Counted from the first letter of the stretch, positions 9,744 to 21,615 are shown. The stretch: DNA of 64,000 bases from Unio delphinus (GCA_029339505.1 JAQISU010000119.1:3757001-3821000), one strand, 5' to 3'. Made by a program: numbers and translations. The notes: generated by a model from the sequence alone, not told the origin.

Positions 9744-9942
9744 CAACAGCAGAGGGGGTGAACGACAAGAATGTTGCGACCAAAATTGATTGAAAAATCG
9801 CAAAGTCTCCGTTTGCCAAATGGGGACATTCTTTGTTTTGGTTAAAATATGAGATTTCGAAGGAAGGCTCTATTTTTCGTTTTGTGGTTTCAATCAATTT
9901 TTTGTCGGAAAAAGTTGTAGGGTTTACACCCTCTTCTGCTTG
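9744..9942. repeat. Candidate terminal segment of element A, bounded by inverted repeats
   Basis: Just past the ATPase stop the plus strand reads AACAGCAGAGGGGGTGAACGACAAG; near 9910-9942 the minus strand reads AAGCAGAAGAGGGTGTAAACCC. The roughly 200 bp between are homologous to 61364-61546, which lies at the same place beside the ATPase of F and is also bounded by AGCAGCAGAGG-type inverted repeats. To its right the sequence switches abruptly to a polymerase gene fragment. I read this as the end of element A (terminal inverted repeat region); the exact edge is uncertain. Confidence 0.45.
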
Positions 9943-10810
9943 GGGTCATATTTGGTATAACATAATCCACCACGGCCAAAATCAACAAAACTTGACTCGA
10001 CATCTGAAAGAAATGCAGCTCTTGTTGGTTTCCATAGATTTCTCTTTCTCGCGAAATGAGCTGCAACTGATGGGATTGTAAAAAAGTTTGTTTGCAATTG
10101 TTCGTCGTATTCGATTGAAAAAAAGAGCTATTTTTCTACCCTTGTCATGTAGGGATTCAGTACGGTATATTTCACTGTTGGGTCATACAAATTGATCGAA
10201 TGTACAATCTTTGTTTGCATAACTCTGAAAGAACTACACTGACAAAGAATCGTTTTTACGTAACTCGTAAATAAAATCAACTAAATTCCCCCTCTTCGAG
10301 AACTCCACGGGTAGATCTTTGATGGTTCTATCCCGCGAAATATTGTTACCGCGGAGGTCCACGCGTGTGCATTAGGGTCAATAATTTTGATTGGAGATCC
10401 TCTCGATTTATATTTAGATTCATATAAAACGTCTCCTGTTATCGTCGTTTCGGTTATTGTAAATATTAATATCCTTTCTAGTTCGGCTACATTTTGAATT
10501 GTACTACCGCTCTCCCTTACTGCTTACCCCCATTCGTTTATTGTTTATCGTCTTAGATTCGTCAAATTGTTTCACGAAACGCATTTATAAAATGCTCTAT
10601 TATTCGTACGGCTACACAATGTTTCATTGCGTTTAGTTTCTCAATACTCGGTTTGTCATTTAACGGATAGATCCCATACAATACCACGGTTTCAGGATAG
10701 GATCTCTCGTAAAACAGTTTGTCAATCCCAGTCAGCATTCCTGTTTGGCATCCTGACTCACAGTGACAGTTATCTTTCAGAATGGGTTCAAATTTGTCTG
10801 AGATCCACAT
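9943..10810 (-). pseudogene. Polymerase gene fragment of another copy (X)
   Basis: Read on the minus strand from 10810 this matches element C from about 33065 to 33930: DKFEPILKDNCHCESG, MLTGIDKLFYERSY, YGIYPLNDKPSIEKLNAMKH, then the frameshifted segment with the Arg-Phe-Pro strand (about 10330-10360), and ISVAAHFARKRNLW-like sequence near 10030-10080. It ends at 9943 within the GGLWNS-KYDP block, directly against the terminal segment of element A, and its upstream part is cut off at about 10805. Element A may have inserted into this gene. Confidence 0.6.
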
Positions 10811-10854
10811 TTAACGCAATCTAGATCAATATTTATTTTATGATACATCACGAA

Positions 10855-11051
10855 TGTATTTGATTTTTTTGGCAACAAGAAAACGAGAACGTGTTAAACA
10901 CCTTGCACCGCCAACAAATTAAATTAGTACGTCTATCATAAATCCATATGTAAGAAGAAAGACATGTTTTTTTTAAAAAAAAAAATAATAATGAGGTGGT
11001 TCAAATGGAATATATTGTATTTGGAAGCACCATCTGGGGATTCTATCAAAA

Positions 11052-11058
<7 letters not shown>
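10855..11058 (+). pseudogene. Packaging ATPase N-terminal fragment (X)
   Basis: The plus strand resembles the ATPase starts at 9074 and 62236(-): an ATKTREPVK-like ATRKRERVKHLAPP, a decayed P-loop stretch, then IIMRWFKWNILYLEAPSGD, matching LIMRWMKWDKLYLVAPGVD of A. It is cut by a TA microsatellite at 11054. Its position beside the start of a polymerase fragment is not the normal gene order, so X is a rearranged remnant. Confidence 0.5.
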
Positions 11059-11110
<52 letters not shown>

Positions 11111-11120
11111 TTATATATAT
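11054..11120. repeat. (TA)n microsatellite
   Basis: A TA dinucleotide tract with a few TTTA interruptions truncates the ATPase fragment. Confidence 0.95.
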
Positions 11121-11179
11121 ACCAGATGCAAGACAGTATGTTTAAGTTGGTAAAATTATCAAAATCACTATTAAATATA

Positions 11180-12100
11180 TGATTATGCTAGCTTCCATAG
11201 ACACAACACAGTTAATACTGTAACAGAATTGTTACCGAGATGAGGGTGGATTAAATGAACAATACAAACACAATTTGTGAAAGAAAATATAAATTTATGT
11301 AATAAATTATAAATGAAAAAAATACAGATGTAACAACACAATAATTCATGCACTCAACCCACAATTACACTCACAACCATTCACATTACATGAACAAATT
11401 AAATATTAATACAAAAGGAATCTCAGATGTAAAGGGATCTCTTGGACTATACACAGATCCAAGGATCCTTTACGAAAGTTAAATTAATGCAAGTATAAAT
11501 TACGAAAAATGAACACAAACGACAAACTATACTATCGCACGATGGTTTGCGATAACTAGCACGACTATATACTTGTATTCAATCAAGTTGCTAGCTTTTA
11601 TTGATATCTATGCGATCACTTGAAATATTATTGTGATCTGACATAAGCATGCAAATACAACAATGTATTAAATTGTATTACAACTTCAATACACATATGT
11701 GTCTCGACCCCGTATAACCGCACGATTCAGCAACAGTTGAATCGTCTCCCAGTTTCCCCGAAAACCTAGGGTTGACCAATACTATTATCGGACGTTTCCC
11801 TTCACGGATCCACCACAGTTATACGTTCAGACAACATACAACATCTACCAGAACCAACGGTTCCTCACTACCCTAGATGTCGACCCGGATGTTTTACAAC
11901 TCAGACAGCTCCGACACTCCGACTTCTAGCTTTCCGGATATTTACACGTTACACAGATGTTGACGAACAGACAGTTCGACACACAGACAGATATTTCAAT
12001 TCCGTTTGCACAAATTAACGGCACAATCACATTCAGATATTTATACAGAGATGTTCCACAACAAATCAGACGATATCAAAGACGTTTATCAAAAGATGGT
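11180..12100. other. Gene-free stretch, possibly an unrecognised repeat
   Basis: No ORF resembles a protein. The part at about 11700-12000 is less AT-rich than its surroundings and leads directly into the minisatellite, so both may belong to one unrecognised non-coding transposon. No boundary or target duplication is visible to me. Confidence 0.3.
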
Positions 12101-12102
12101 AT

Positions 12103-12423
12103 CAGATGTGTTAACAGCTACGGTATCAGAAATGGTATCAACTACGTTAGCAGCTACGGTATCAGATCTACGGTATCAGATCTACGGTATCAGAAACATT
12201 GACATCTACGGTATCAGCGATTATCAGATCTATGGTAACAGCGATTGTCAGCTACAGTATCAGAAACACGGTTACAGATCTACGTTATCAGATCTACGGT
12301 ATCAGATCTACGGTATCAGAAACACGGTAACAGAAACATTGACATCTACGGTATCAGCGATTATCAGATCTATGGTAACAGCGATTGTCAGCTACAGTAT
12401 CAGAAACACGGTAACAGCTACAA
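12103..12423. repeat. 14-bp minisatellite with 140-bp higher-order period
   Basis: The basic unit is GGTATCAGATCTAC with variants such as GGTATCAGAAACAC and GGTAACAGCGATTGTCAGCTAC. A longer block starting CAGAAACATTGACATCTACG at 12191 recurs at 12331, giving a 140-bp (10 x 14) higher-order repeat. All three frames of the region look open only because the repeat lacks stop codons. Confidence 0.85.
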
Positions 12424-12429
12424 TAAACA

Positions 12430-13094
12430 AAACCAGACTAATAATAGTTGTCTCAAAAATAATCTAAGCCGTAGATTACGATATTGCATTTAGAGTCTAA
12501 AAGTGACTAGTAATTCCAAATATTCCACGTTTAATTGCAATAAAAGCATCATTATACGAAATGATACTCTGAATAAAATTCACAATAAAACGAAAATGTA
12601 AATTTAACACTAACCCCTTTGGCTGGAGATTGCAAGACGAGCTTATCTATCCTTCGATTAGATATTTTGGTTCCCGTAAATATTATGAGAAATATCTCGC
12701 CTTATATACTCTCTATAGGTGAACAAAAATCACATCGAGCTTGCCGTGCACCACGTGAAACGAGTATTTCGGATTTCATGTAAATAACAAACTGGCACAT
12801 GCTAATCGTTACACGCCACTTAATCACCCCAGGTAATGCGTGTACGACGAAATCAAGAAAATGGTGAGTTTCGTTTGCAATTCAAGAAGAACAAAAATCA
12901 GTTCAATTTTCGCCTAATTCTGTGACAAATACAAGATGGAGCAAATGTCAAAATCACTTTAATATATATGTTTAAACGACACTTTTGTTAGACGCAGGAT
13001 GGGAACTTTTAGATGTGCGAAGTGCCATTAATCACTATAAAATATCCTGACGCGAATATTTAATTGTTGTTAGCCATCAGCGGGTAGTCGGGCT
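12430..13094. other. Gene-free stretch
   Basis: Moderately AT-rich sequence with no ORF, tandem repeat or element homology that I can support. Confidence 0.4.
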
Positions 13095-14190
13095 ACACGA
13101 GTTTTGAATTGTGTATAAACGATATATATCCTTGATATCTGCAAACCAGTGTCAACATTTCGCACACGTACTTTTAATGTCATCAACTACTTATATGCAT
13201 CTGCCTCATGATTGTGTACAAAATAAAGAAATATCTCCATTGAGGGTTACTGACGTCCTTTTTTTCTTAAGAAATTCTAAGTTAACTCCACGTGTGTCAA
13301 ATAGCAGTCGATATCCTTCCAGCGAGTTTAATCTGTTATTTATCTGACATGTGACGAATTTATGTCGTTATGCCGATACTCCCCGTTGTAATGATATATA
13401 ACATGTAAATAACCAGGCTGCACCACCATGAATAATATCTCTGGTCATTGTGAACTATGATAACAGTGATTTACCATCCGATTTCTCACATGAGATCATG
13501 GGCCCTCTCAGTGTGGTGGCGGATTGAACAAAACATCTGAAGCACTTGAATTTCATTGTGTCTGTATACTAGGGCTAAATCTTGTAGGTTGCGAGGAAAG
13601 AGAAGCTACGCTATTATATCAGATACTTAGATAAACATTTGTATAACCTTTAGCATGAAGTATGTTTAGATACTATATATTATCTTTACCGAATTCACTA
13701 AAAGTGGCCTGCCGAAACAATAATGGATTATGTTATCATTTCTTAACTGATGCTGAACTCTAACTATAGTCCCTTTGAATGGTCATTCTTGATTGAATTA
13801 CCTGTGTCCTGCATCTTGCGGTCGCTACGGTTATAAATAGACAACTAACTATAAAAGACAGCCGTCGATAGTCATCTGCAGTCAATGCAGTTATTACTGA
13901 CAGCGGCAGGGATACTTTTATTTGTATACTTTACAAACAACATTTGTGTTGGTTCGACAGATTGTATAATTTTAAGTGGCTTTTCTAACAAGTATTCCGG
14001 TGTGTTTCGCGCCAAATATAACCTTTCTAATAATTCTGCTATATCCAAAGAATATGAGACAGCTGCATTCAGAATGCATTCTTTGTTACATTTCTATTTT
14101 TGAAATGATCAAATGCAACTTTCGCAAACATCACTGCTGGCGCGGAAGATTTCGTAAAATCATTACGGTATCGCACAAGATCAAGTATAG
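13095..14190 (-). pseudogene. Decayed major capsid protein remnant (element B)
   Basis: Three patches match capsid genes of A and C in the antisense direction and correct order. About 13110-13175 equals the DTGLQISQLDF-KLYPI region. About 13965-14075 equals the region around GFCRNVRK and KHT (GTGTTTCGCGCCAAATATAA against GTATGTTTCGCTCCACAGAT in C). About 14125-14185 equals the FAKDIN/DDYTRSAGPSMM region. The stretch between 13330 and 13960 does not align by eye. The 72-codon plus-strand ORF at 13885 overlies this remnant and is therefore not a host gene. Confidence 0.45.
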
Positions 14191-14199
14191 ACATTAAAA

Positions 14200-16595
14200 T
14201 AAACATTTTTGAGACATGATTCAATATTTGTTGTATCGTTTTACACGAAGGCCGATCCGCAAAATTTCATTTCCTGCTATCAGACTTGTAGTGATATAAT
14301 TTTTCTTTTTAGGATAGTGGCTTACAATCCAGCTCTGCCAGTTTTTGATTCGCGATGTGATTTGTTATTTTACTGATATTTGCAGGGATAACGTCGGTGC
14401 TGGCCATTTTCACTGTGAGCGCTTTTACCTGTTTCAGTGCATTTCATGATATTGATCTACTGCAGTAAGATAATTTGGTTATATCGGACCAGTCAAGATT
14501 TTATGATTAACTTCTTGTTGCACACATAACACTTGATTATGAAACTATTTGCGATTGATGTAGTTATCATATTAGCTTTTCTAAAAAAATATGAATGCCT
14601 TTGAAAATAAATCACGTATATCAGTAATTTCAAGTTTTGAATGTGTTGTATACCTCTCTAGATTTGTCATTAATACAAGTCCTTTAGAACCTATTGTTTC
14701 ATCTCCTTCCTAAACAGGTCGGTAGATGGAGGGTGATCAGCAGCTATACGAGTTAGAAAATCTTGTAATACCTTCTTTGTTTTGTTGGTTCTCGCTGCTA
14801 TTATTTATGTGTCCTCAGCGAGATGTCTTACTGTTGCATCAAGTAGCAAATTGCATATCTTTCTGGATGCTTTGTGACATGTCAAATTAATTAATAAGCA
14901 CTTTCCGCAAATTCCACTTAAAATTATTGACGTTCTTGTGGATTTTTTTTTACATGGTCACGAACAGGAATACATTATTTTGCAATATTGCTTTTAATAT
15001 CTCCACATTATTTAGCTGTATGTTGCTACATAACTAGTGCAGTTTATTTTATAATAATAATCTAATTGACAGCATTAGAGAAGCAGCGACCAAAAATTTA
15101 GATTAGTGAATACTTGCTCTCTGCCGTTTTTCAATAATATTTAGCAAAGAAGTTTTATAACAAAAAAAAAATTCAATGACAATGTATACCTAGAGAGTTA
15201 AAACAAGATGTTGAATTGTAGAAATATTTTTTGAAGCTAAGGAAGAAAGAAACCATTCAATATTTTTTTTGTAAATATTTCCCATGATGATATATCCTCA
15301 AACACACACATACAAACACTAATACAACAAGAATAACAACATCTTATTAGTCGAATTCAATGCAGTTAGAGTGCGTGTGTGAAGCCTTAACCATGAAGGA
15401 AACAATCATACTGTCATGCTGACATTTAAATGAGTTAAACGTTAGTAATCATGACAAATATGTACTATAAACGATAGACAAAATTGATAATAGCATTCTA
15501 CAATATTACTAGAAGCAGCTGGTGTACTAGGATGCCTAAGAAGTTATAGGGTTGTGTCGACTGCAACTGCGCATTTCACACTAACTATAGACCGAATGCT
15601 GCATGCAAAATATCGGTAGAACTTTGTTTTGTATAATGATAACACCAGACAAAGTTTGACGAACATTGGACATTTTTTTTAAAATAAAATCAGACCAGTA
15701 CATTTGATGTAGATTTGCCTGCAATAAAACCAACATCACCAGCAATAGTACCTACCATTAAAACACTAGGACTGTCAAATCAATACAATTTACATTATGA
15801 CACAATCGATGATGATCATAAAAGAATTATCAAGCATTTATTGAATACAGTTGATTGCATGTAATTCTTTTAGAAAGCATTTATCCTTTTAATGATCATG
15901 TAATGCAACATCAATGCAGCGAAAAACAACAATCACATTATTTAATAGCTATTATAATCTCATTACCAGTTATTAGTGACAAAGCATCTTTGGTGTTATA
16001 AGTGTAGAACTTTCTAGAACTGGCTACTGGGTACAATGCAAAAAGTATGTCCAACTTATCCTATATCCCTGATGCAAACGAACCTTCGGTTTAATATGTT
16101 GGCCTCATCATAACCGGCCACTTCAACCCTTAGATAACTAGTGCGGTTTTCGATGGACGAACCAAACACATATTGACAACGAAAAAAGTATTACCCGCGA
16201 TATTTCTGTACATACTGTCATAGTACAATTGTATTTTATAGCTGTTAACTATATAAATATTGTATTTATATCACATACGAAAATACATATAAGCACTTTA
16301 AACTGAGTTAAGATATACTCCTGGCGACATAGTTTTGAATGAATGAACTACTCACACCCCAGCGATTTGTTATTCACATTCATTAAATCAGTTTATGACA
16401 CACTCATGATTTAAGCATGATATGGTTCATACGAAGGAAATAGTGCACTGGACCTGTACAATCAGTTATTAATGTACTGACGTATGGAAATTAGCGTGGA
16501 ATATACATAAAGTTAAATGACTCAATATTGTGCTTTAATTAACATTGATAAAGACTGTACAATTCTTTCTCTCCCAATCTCTTTTTCTTGCTTGG
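14200..16595. other. AT-rich stretch without recognisable genes
   Basis: No protein family is recognisable. One plus-strand segment at about 15686-15861 is open for 55-60 codons after an in-frame stop, with a coding-like composition (repeated Pro-Thr-Ile, then an Asp/His-rich helix, ending at TAA), but it has no start codon and no counterpart elsewhere in the window. Confidence 0.35.
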
Positions 16596-16597
16596 TT

Positions 16598-16600
<3 letters not shown>

Positions 16601-16678
<78 letters not shown>

Positions 16679-16802
16679 ACGGCTTCGCTAGCATTACCAC
16701 CAATAATCGGGCAAATGACATCGTCGTATGACAAAAGCAAAAAGCCACAGCTCTCGTATTTTCATTGATGATTGCCTTTGTCTAGCTACGTGATACGTGA
16801 AT

Positions 16803-16875
<73 letters not shown>

Positions 16876-16883
16876 GAGAGAGA
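16601..16883. repeat. (TC)n and (AG)n tracts in inverted orientation
   Basis: A 72-bp TC tract (16601-16672) and an approximately 80-bp AG tract (16804-16883) flank about 130 bp of unique sequence. The two tracts are mutually complementary and could form a long hairpin. Confidence 0.9.
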
Positions 16884-17269
16884 TATTTTATTTGTCTCTT
16901 TTAACGGAGCACTAGAACGTTTAAGCTATTTAAGTTCATTGAATATGTTATATGTTTAAACGCTTAAAATGGCAAAAGGTTTTATATCAGCCAGAAAAAT
17001 CAATAATCAAAACTTTCAAAGTAACACAGTAAGATGGTAACATTTATACATAAATCTCCAAAATCAATGAGATTTGTAAATGGAGTATGATAATGAAGAC
17101 AGATGAAGAGACTTTTAAAACAAGGGCTGGTATTTACATTACATATTAATGCTCTTAGCGATGACAGTTTTTCTTAAATGTTTAAATCATTAATCACGAA
17201 TACAAAACACAACTACAAAAACTACGGCGATACTTCCAAGAACTTATTTTTGACATAACGAAATTTTCA

Positions 17270-17480
17270 TATCAAAATACTTGCCAGCTGCATTTATTGA
17301 TCGAAATAGTTTTCCTCATACGTCTCAGCATGTATAGATGTGACAGGTCTCAAAAAGTTTGTATACATTCCTGTACGACCACGTTCGGTGTTCTCACTTT
17401 GAGTGATAGCTTTAATCTTATCTAAGGAGTTGTTTTATTGGATCTGAATCAATGTTGTAACTCATACGGCTGTCTTTGAT
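17270..17480 (-). pseudogene. HNH endonuclease C-terminal tail remnant (element B)
   Basis: On the minus strand this aligns with the end of the HNH gene of C (about 32010-32170): SENTERGRTGMYTNFLRPVTSIHAETYEENYF corresponds block by block to the NEDTEF, RRPIKSLNTETNEERIF region of C, and the GCATTTATTGATC string is shared with A near 5598. Only the tail is preserved. It lies next to capsid remnants rather than a polymerase, so B has been rearranged. Confidence 0.4.
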
Positions 17481-17639
17481 CACCATAAAGAAACATTCAA
17501 AAACTATCCGATAACAATATTTGCTTTTTTCCAACACTAAATATTTAAATACACTGATTATTGTCAAACCCTACTGGTATTTGCAGCCGGCAGTTTTTTT
17601 TTACTACACCATCCCATCACGAGTCGGTTCTTGATAACG

Positions 17640-18040
17640 ATATGCTTTACAAATTCCTAATTCATTAAATACTATCTCGCTAAACATAATATTGATGTGG
17701 CAACGTCATCATCATTCTGAGTAGATTCAATCTCTCTTCAATCAGTCATATATGTAGCGCTACCAATCAGAACCCTAATAACATTGTTAACAAAACAATT
17801 AGGCACATTTCCTGCATTTGGCGTATTATCGGCAACATTTCTTACAAATTCTCCTTCTACTTTAACAAATGCTTCAGCCGGTAGGTAATATCTGCTTGTA
17901 TCCTGAACATGAAGTTCAATTATTCCTCGTTCATTTTGTTATATTGCGTTAAAAGAATAAAATTGATAGTCGCGTAAGGATTCATCTTTGAGAACTGGTG
18001 CGTCCATATCCAATGTTGTGTCAGGTGAATGTTTTATCAT
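17640..18040 (-). pseudogene. Major capsid protein N-terminal part (element B)
   Basis: Starts at the Met at 18038-18040 (MIKHSPDTTLDMDAPVLKDESLRDYQFYSFNAI), closely matching the starts at 1421 and 28639. The ELQVQDTSRYYLPAEAFVKVEGEF-type blocks and the VNNVIRVLIGSATYM region follow with several frameshifts to about 17640, where similarity ends in the LARYS region. The last ~50 bp cover the same part of the protein as 14125-14185, so the two fragments overlap rather than being a simple split. Confidence 0.55.
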
Positions 18041-18062
18041 TTGATTTTTTTTATTTCTTGAT

Positions 18063-18517
18063 CTAAATCACGACCTCTCTGACTTTGTCAAACCACATCC
18101 TGTTACTAAAATTTTCAGTAATAATTATTTTTATTTCATCAGATCCTTGATTAATTAACTCCACTAATTTTATATCCGAGGCTTGATTTATAAGTTTACT
18201 GTTATTTGCGGGCATTACTTCCGTAGAAGCAATGTTCATTTGATGCGGTTTACGTCGTATTAATCGTGTTAGTCTTTCCTTGGCTACAGAAAATAACTTA
18301 CTGGCAATATTATCAGTGACACCAGGAGCTATTTCGCCAAACAAAATAATTGCTGTCATCGACAACTATTTTGCGTTTGGTGCTATTTTGGGAGCAATTC
18401 TTACACAAAAGCATTGAATAACATTATGAATACCGTCTCCGTAAATTGTTTTATAAACAGGAAATTGTAATTTTACTACTTTGACCATAGTCGGTTTACG
18501 ATGATGGTGATGTATGA
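18063..18517 (-). pseudogene. pVI-like structural protein remnant (element B)
   Basis: The open 100-codon frame at 18063-18365 and the preceding 150 bp match the A protein at 1482-1943: FPVYKTIYGDG-like start, RIAPKIAP, LSMTAI, LFSVAKERLTRLIRRKP (A: AFSAAKDKIASLVRKKP), EVMPANNSKLINQA (A: TVMPAKISKAINSA). The expected start ATG is changed and one stop interrupts the N-terminal third. Gene order relative to the capsid gene is preserved. Confidence 0.55.
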
Positions 18518-18559
18518 TTATCTTTTTTGTTATCGTTTTCCGTAATCGGACAACAATTG

Positions 18560-19020
18560 GTTTCTGTGGTAACCGTCAATGAGTCCCAGCATACGCCGTT
18601 ATCCATGACACAAACTTAAATTATTCGGTGAAAAATATATGCGGCTTCATGAAATATGTCTGGTGAGTCATTTCCAGCTTGCGCTCCTCCTATGAGAAAG
18701 ATTATTATTGGTACAGGCAATAAGACCACTCACCCTAACAACGCTTGGAGAAAAAACACTTTCAGTTTCTCTCTCCTCTTCTTGGTCATTAAATAGTCTT
18801 AAGGGTGATCTTTATTTAAGTTGATTACATCCTTTCTCAAATTCTGACACAAATCTTTAATGTTTTATGTGCTGCTGCGTTGAACGAGGTTTTTGCTTAA
18901 GCTCTCTATCAAGTATTTTCATTTTTTCAACAATTGCATACAATCCATAATATTCACGTTTGTCCTGTTTTTTGTTGTAATATATACGATATATCTATAA
19001 TATAGTTATCGTTATTTACG
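18560..19020 (-). pseudogene. Coiled-coil structural protein remnant (element B)
   Basis: The string GCTCCTCCTATGAG after GGCTTCATGAAATATGTCTGGTGAGTCATTTCCAGC (18640-18695) matches the SPEVINEAAD / GGKRAGN block of A (2110-2165) in antisense. The region up to 19010 resembles the basic central part of that gene. Several frameshifts are present, and the gene is cut at about 19020 near a microsatellite cluster. Confidence 0.4.
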
Positions 19021-19077
19021 TTCCCATAACTGGTTTTTAAAATTTAGATTTATCATACACACTAAGTAGTATGTTCG

Positions 19078-19161
19078 ATAGCTAGATAGATAGATAGATA
19101 GATAGATAGATATAGATATATATATAGATAGATAGACAGACAGATATATAGATAGACAGAC

Positions 19162-19237
<76 letters not shown>

Positions 19238-19290
19238 GGATGGATGGATGGATGGATGGATGGATGGATGGATGGATGGATGGATGGATG

Positions 19291-19362
<72 letters not shown>

Positions 19363-19419
19363 TATAAATATGTATTTAGTTAGAGAGTTAGGTAGGTAGT
19401 TAGATAGATAGTTAGTTAG

Positions 19420-19506
<87 letters not shown>

Positions 19507-19510
19507 AATG
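19078..19510. repeat. Compound microsatellite (GATA)n-(GGAT)n-(GATA)n-(TA)n-(AAT)n
   Basis: GATA tracts flank a GGAT block (about 19235-19292), followed by a (TA)n tract (about 19425-19492) and a short TAA run. A long minus-strand ORF across it reads as Ile/Tyr/Leu/Ser periodic sequence and is an artefact of the repeats. Confidence 0.95.
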
Positions 19511-19639
19511 GTCATAATGCTCTTAATCTTTAAAGGCTCTAAATGCTTTACGCCATAAATATTGATATGACTACACGACAGAACAACAAATGACAAAAAC
19601 AATGAAATTGGAAAACAAAAACATGCTCTGAATATAGAA

Positions 19640-21445
19640 GATACAAAACATGATTAGGTCGCTATGTGTGTCCATGTAGTCGAACCTGGTGATTCTTTAG
19701 AGCACTCTTAAAAGGGACCACTATGTCTTTGTGTCTAATTTAATGGGTAATTCGTTCCACGTCGCCGGGCCCTGGTATACAAACGAACGTTGTCCATATG
19801 ACTATGTTTTCACCTTGCGACCAATACAATGAGTATACGATTATCAGATGACCAGCGTAATGGTCTAGCTGGTGTATACACATGGGTGAGGCTGGACAGG
19901 TATATTAAACTGGAGTCTGTCATTAAAATATAGCACAGATAACAAATTTTGTGTTTGATTCTGTATCGAATTGATCGCCTGTGTAGGCTAGAAAGCAGTG
20001 GTGAGTTGTGCTCTGATCGAATTGCTCTAACGATGATTGGTGCAGCTGTGTTTTTAACTTTTTGAAGTTTCTAGAGTAAATATTGTGATGAACCAGACAT
20101 AACTGATTTACAATAGTCCAGTATTGAAAGTACTAAAGAACACACAAGTGGTTTCGTGGCATCAACTGAGAGATATTTACGAATGGAACTGATGCGTCTC
20201 AATTCAAGATATGCAGCCCTGCAGATGCTCATGACATATTGGTGCAATGTGAGAGTACTGTCATGAGTAACACCTATATTCCGTACTGACTGTGAGAATT
20301 TAATGTTGTTGGTGTTGCTGATATTTATTGTCTGAGGTAAAGGATGTGAATAAGAAAGTCTTTGTGTTGTGATAATAATAGCCTCAGTTTTATCGTCATT
20401 CATCTGCAGCTTGTTACGTGTCATCCATGATTTCACATCCGAAATACACTTCTCTACTTCATGGATGGGCGGATCAACTTCAGTTGGGTGGCTAGACATG
20501 TATATTTGGGTGTCATCAGCGTACAATCGGTGAGACACTGTGTTATAATATATGACACTTGAGAGCGGCTGAGTGTACACAATTAAGAGAATAGGTCCAA
20601 GAACAGATCCCTGTGGAACACGTCAAGTGGGCTGGAGTGTATTCCATTTGCAGATATAATTTGTGTCCTGTTCACTAAGTAGGAATTGAACCTTGTAAGG
20701 CTATATTCTGAATGTCAAATACATGCTGGAGACGGTGAAGTAATATATGATGGTCTATTGTGTCAAATGATGCAGATAAATCTAGGAGAGTGAGGACTGT
20801 AATCTTTCCACTATCCAAAGCAGAGAGAATGTCACAAAATACTTTCAGAAGAGTAGTTTCCGTACTGAGGCAAGGGCGGTATGCAGAATGTACATTGCTA
20901 AAAAGACTGTTTGAATTAAAATGAGATACAAGTTGAGTTAGAACAACCTTTTCTAAGATTTTTTTTTATATGAAAGGGAGATTAGGAACTGGGCGGTAGT
21001 TCTTTAAATCGTTATGGTCCAGTGTTGGTTTCTTCAGCAGTGGCTTTACGATGGCAGTTTTGAAAAATGATGGAAATTCCCCTGATGAGATAGAGATATT
21101 AATAACATCAGTAAGTGACGGCGCTATTGGTTCTAAGCACTCGAGCAGCAGTGATTTCGGAATTGGATCAAGTTCAGAAGACTTTGGTTCACATTTTGTC
21201 ACAATTGTCCGTACTAAATCTATAGAAAGAGGTTCATATGCTCCTAACGGTTGTCGCTGAAAGTCTGCATCATACCTGTATGGTTACTAATCTGTTGAAA
21301 TTGTACTGTCAAGCGAATCTCTAATGGTTTGAACTAAGTCATTGAAGAAATTTGCAAATTGGTTTGGTAGGTCTAGTGGAGAGAAAGTCTTTGGAAGGGG
21401 TGTACATTTGTTCCTTGACATTTGTTTGTTATCTATCCAACATAC
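19640..21445 (-). mobile_element. Non-LTR retrotransposon (CR1/L2-like LINE), 5'-truncated and decayed
   Basis: Read on the minus strand, the pre-RT linker (LPKTFSPLDLPNQFANFFND, about 21310-21400) is followed by the fingers region (LDPIPKSLLLECL, FFKTAIVKPLLKKP, LKNYRPVPNLPFI). The palm follows (LLDLSASFDTIDHHILLHRLQ near 20760-20800, then YADDTQIY near 20525) and then the thumb (LRRISSIRKYLS, LVLSILDYCKS near 20100). Remains of the C-terminal FKSALKNH block are near 19700. YADD is the reverse transcriptase active site. The endonuclease domain is missing; the 5' edge lies at a TACA microsatellite. Multiple frameshifts and stops mark an old insertion. The wording of the blocks fits the CR1/L2 group of the Jockey superclade; exact family is unproven. 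Confidence 0.8.
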
Positions 21446-21459
21446 ATGCGTTCGTACGT

Positions 21460-21582
21460 ATGTACATACATACATACATACATACATACATACATACATA
21501 CATACATACATACATACATACATACATACATACATACATACATACATACATACATACATACATACATACATACATACATACA

Positions 21583-21612
<30 letters not shown>
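21460..21612. repeat. (TACA)n microsatellite
   Basis: About 38 uninterrupted copies of TACA. ORFs in both directions over it are repeat artefacts. Confidence 0.97.

Positions 21613-21615
<3 letters not shown>

Noticed and set aside
12103..12423. Regularly spaced repeats that might suggest a CRISPR array
   Set aside because: Units are 14 bp in a eukaryotic context with no unique spacers and no cas genes; it is a minisatellite.
13885..14103. 72-codon plus-strand ORF with a signal-peptide-like start and an upstream TATAAATA
   Set aside because: The region is homologous in antisense to the capsid genes of elements A and C, so the ORF is most simply a chance frame over a capsid remnant.
19012..19602. 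196-codon minus-strand ORF
   Set aside because: Mostly Ile/Tyr/Leu/Ser periodic translation of GATA, GGAT and TA microsatellites.
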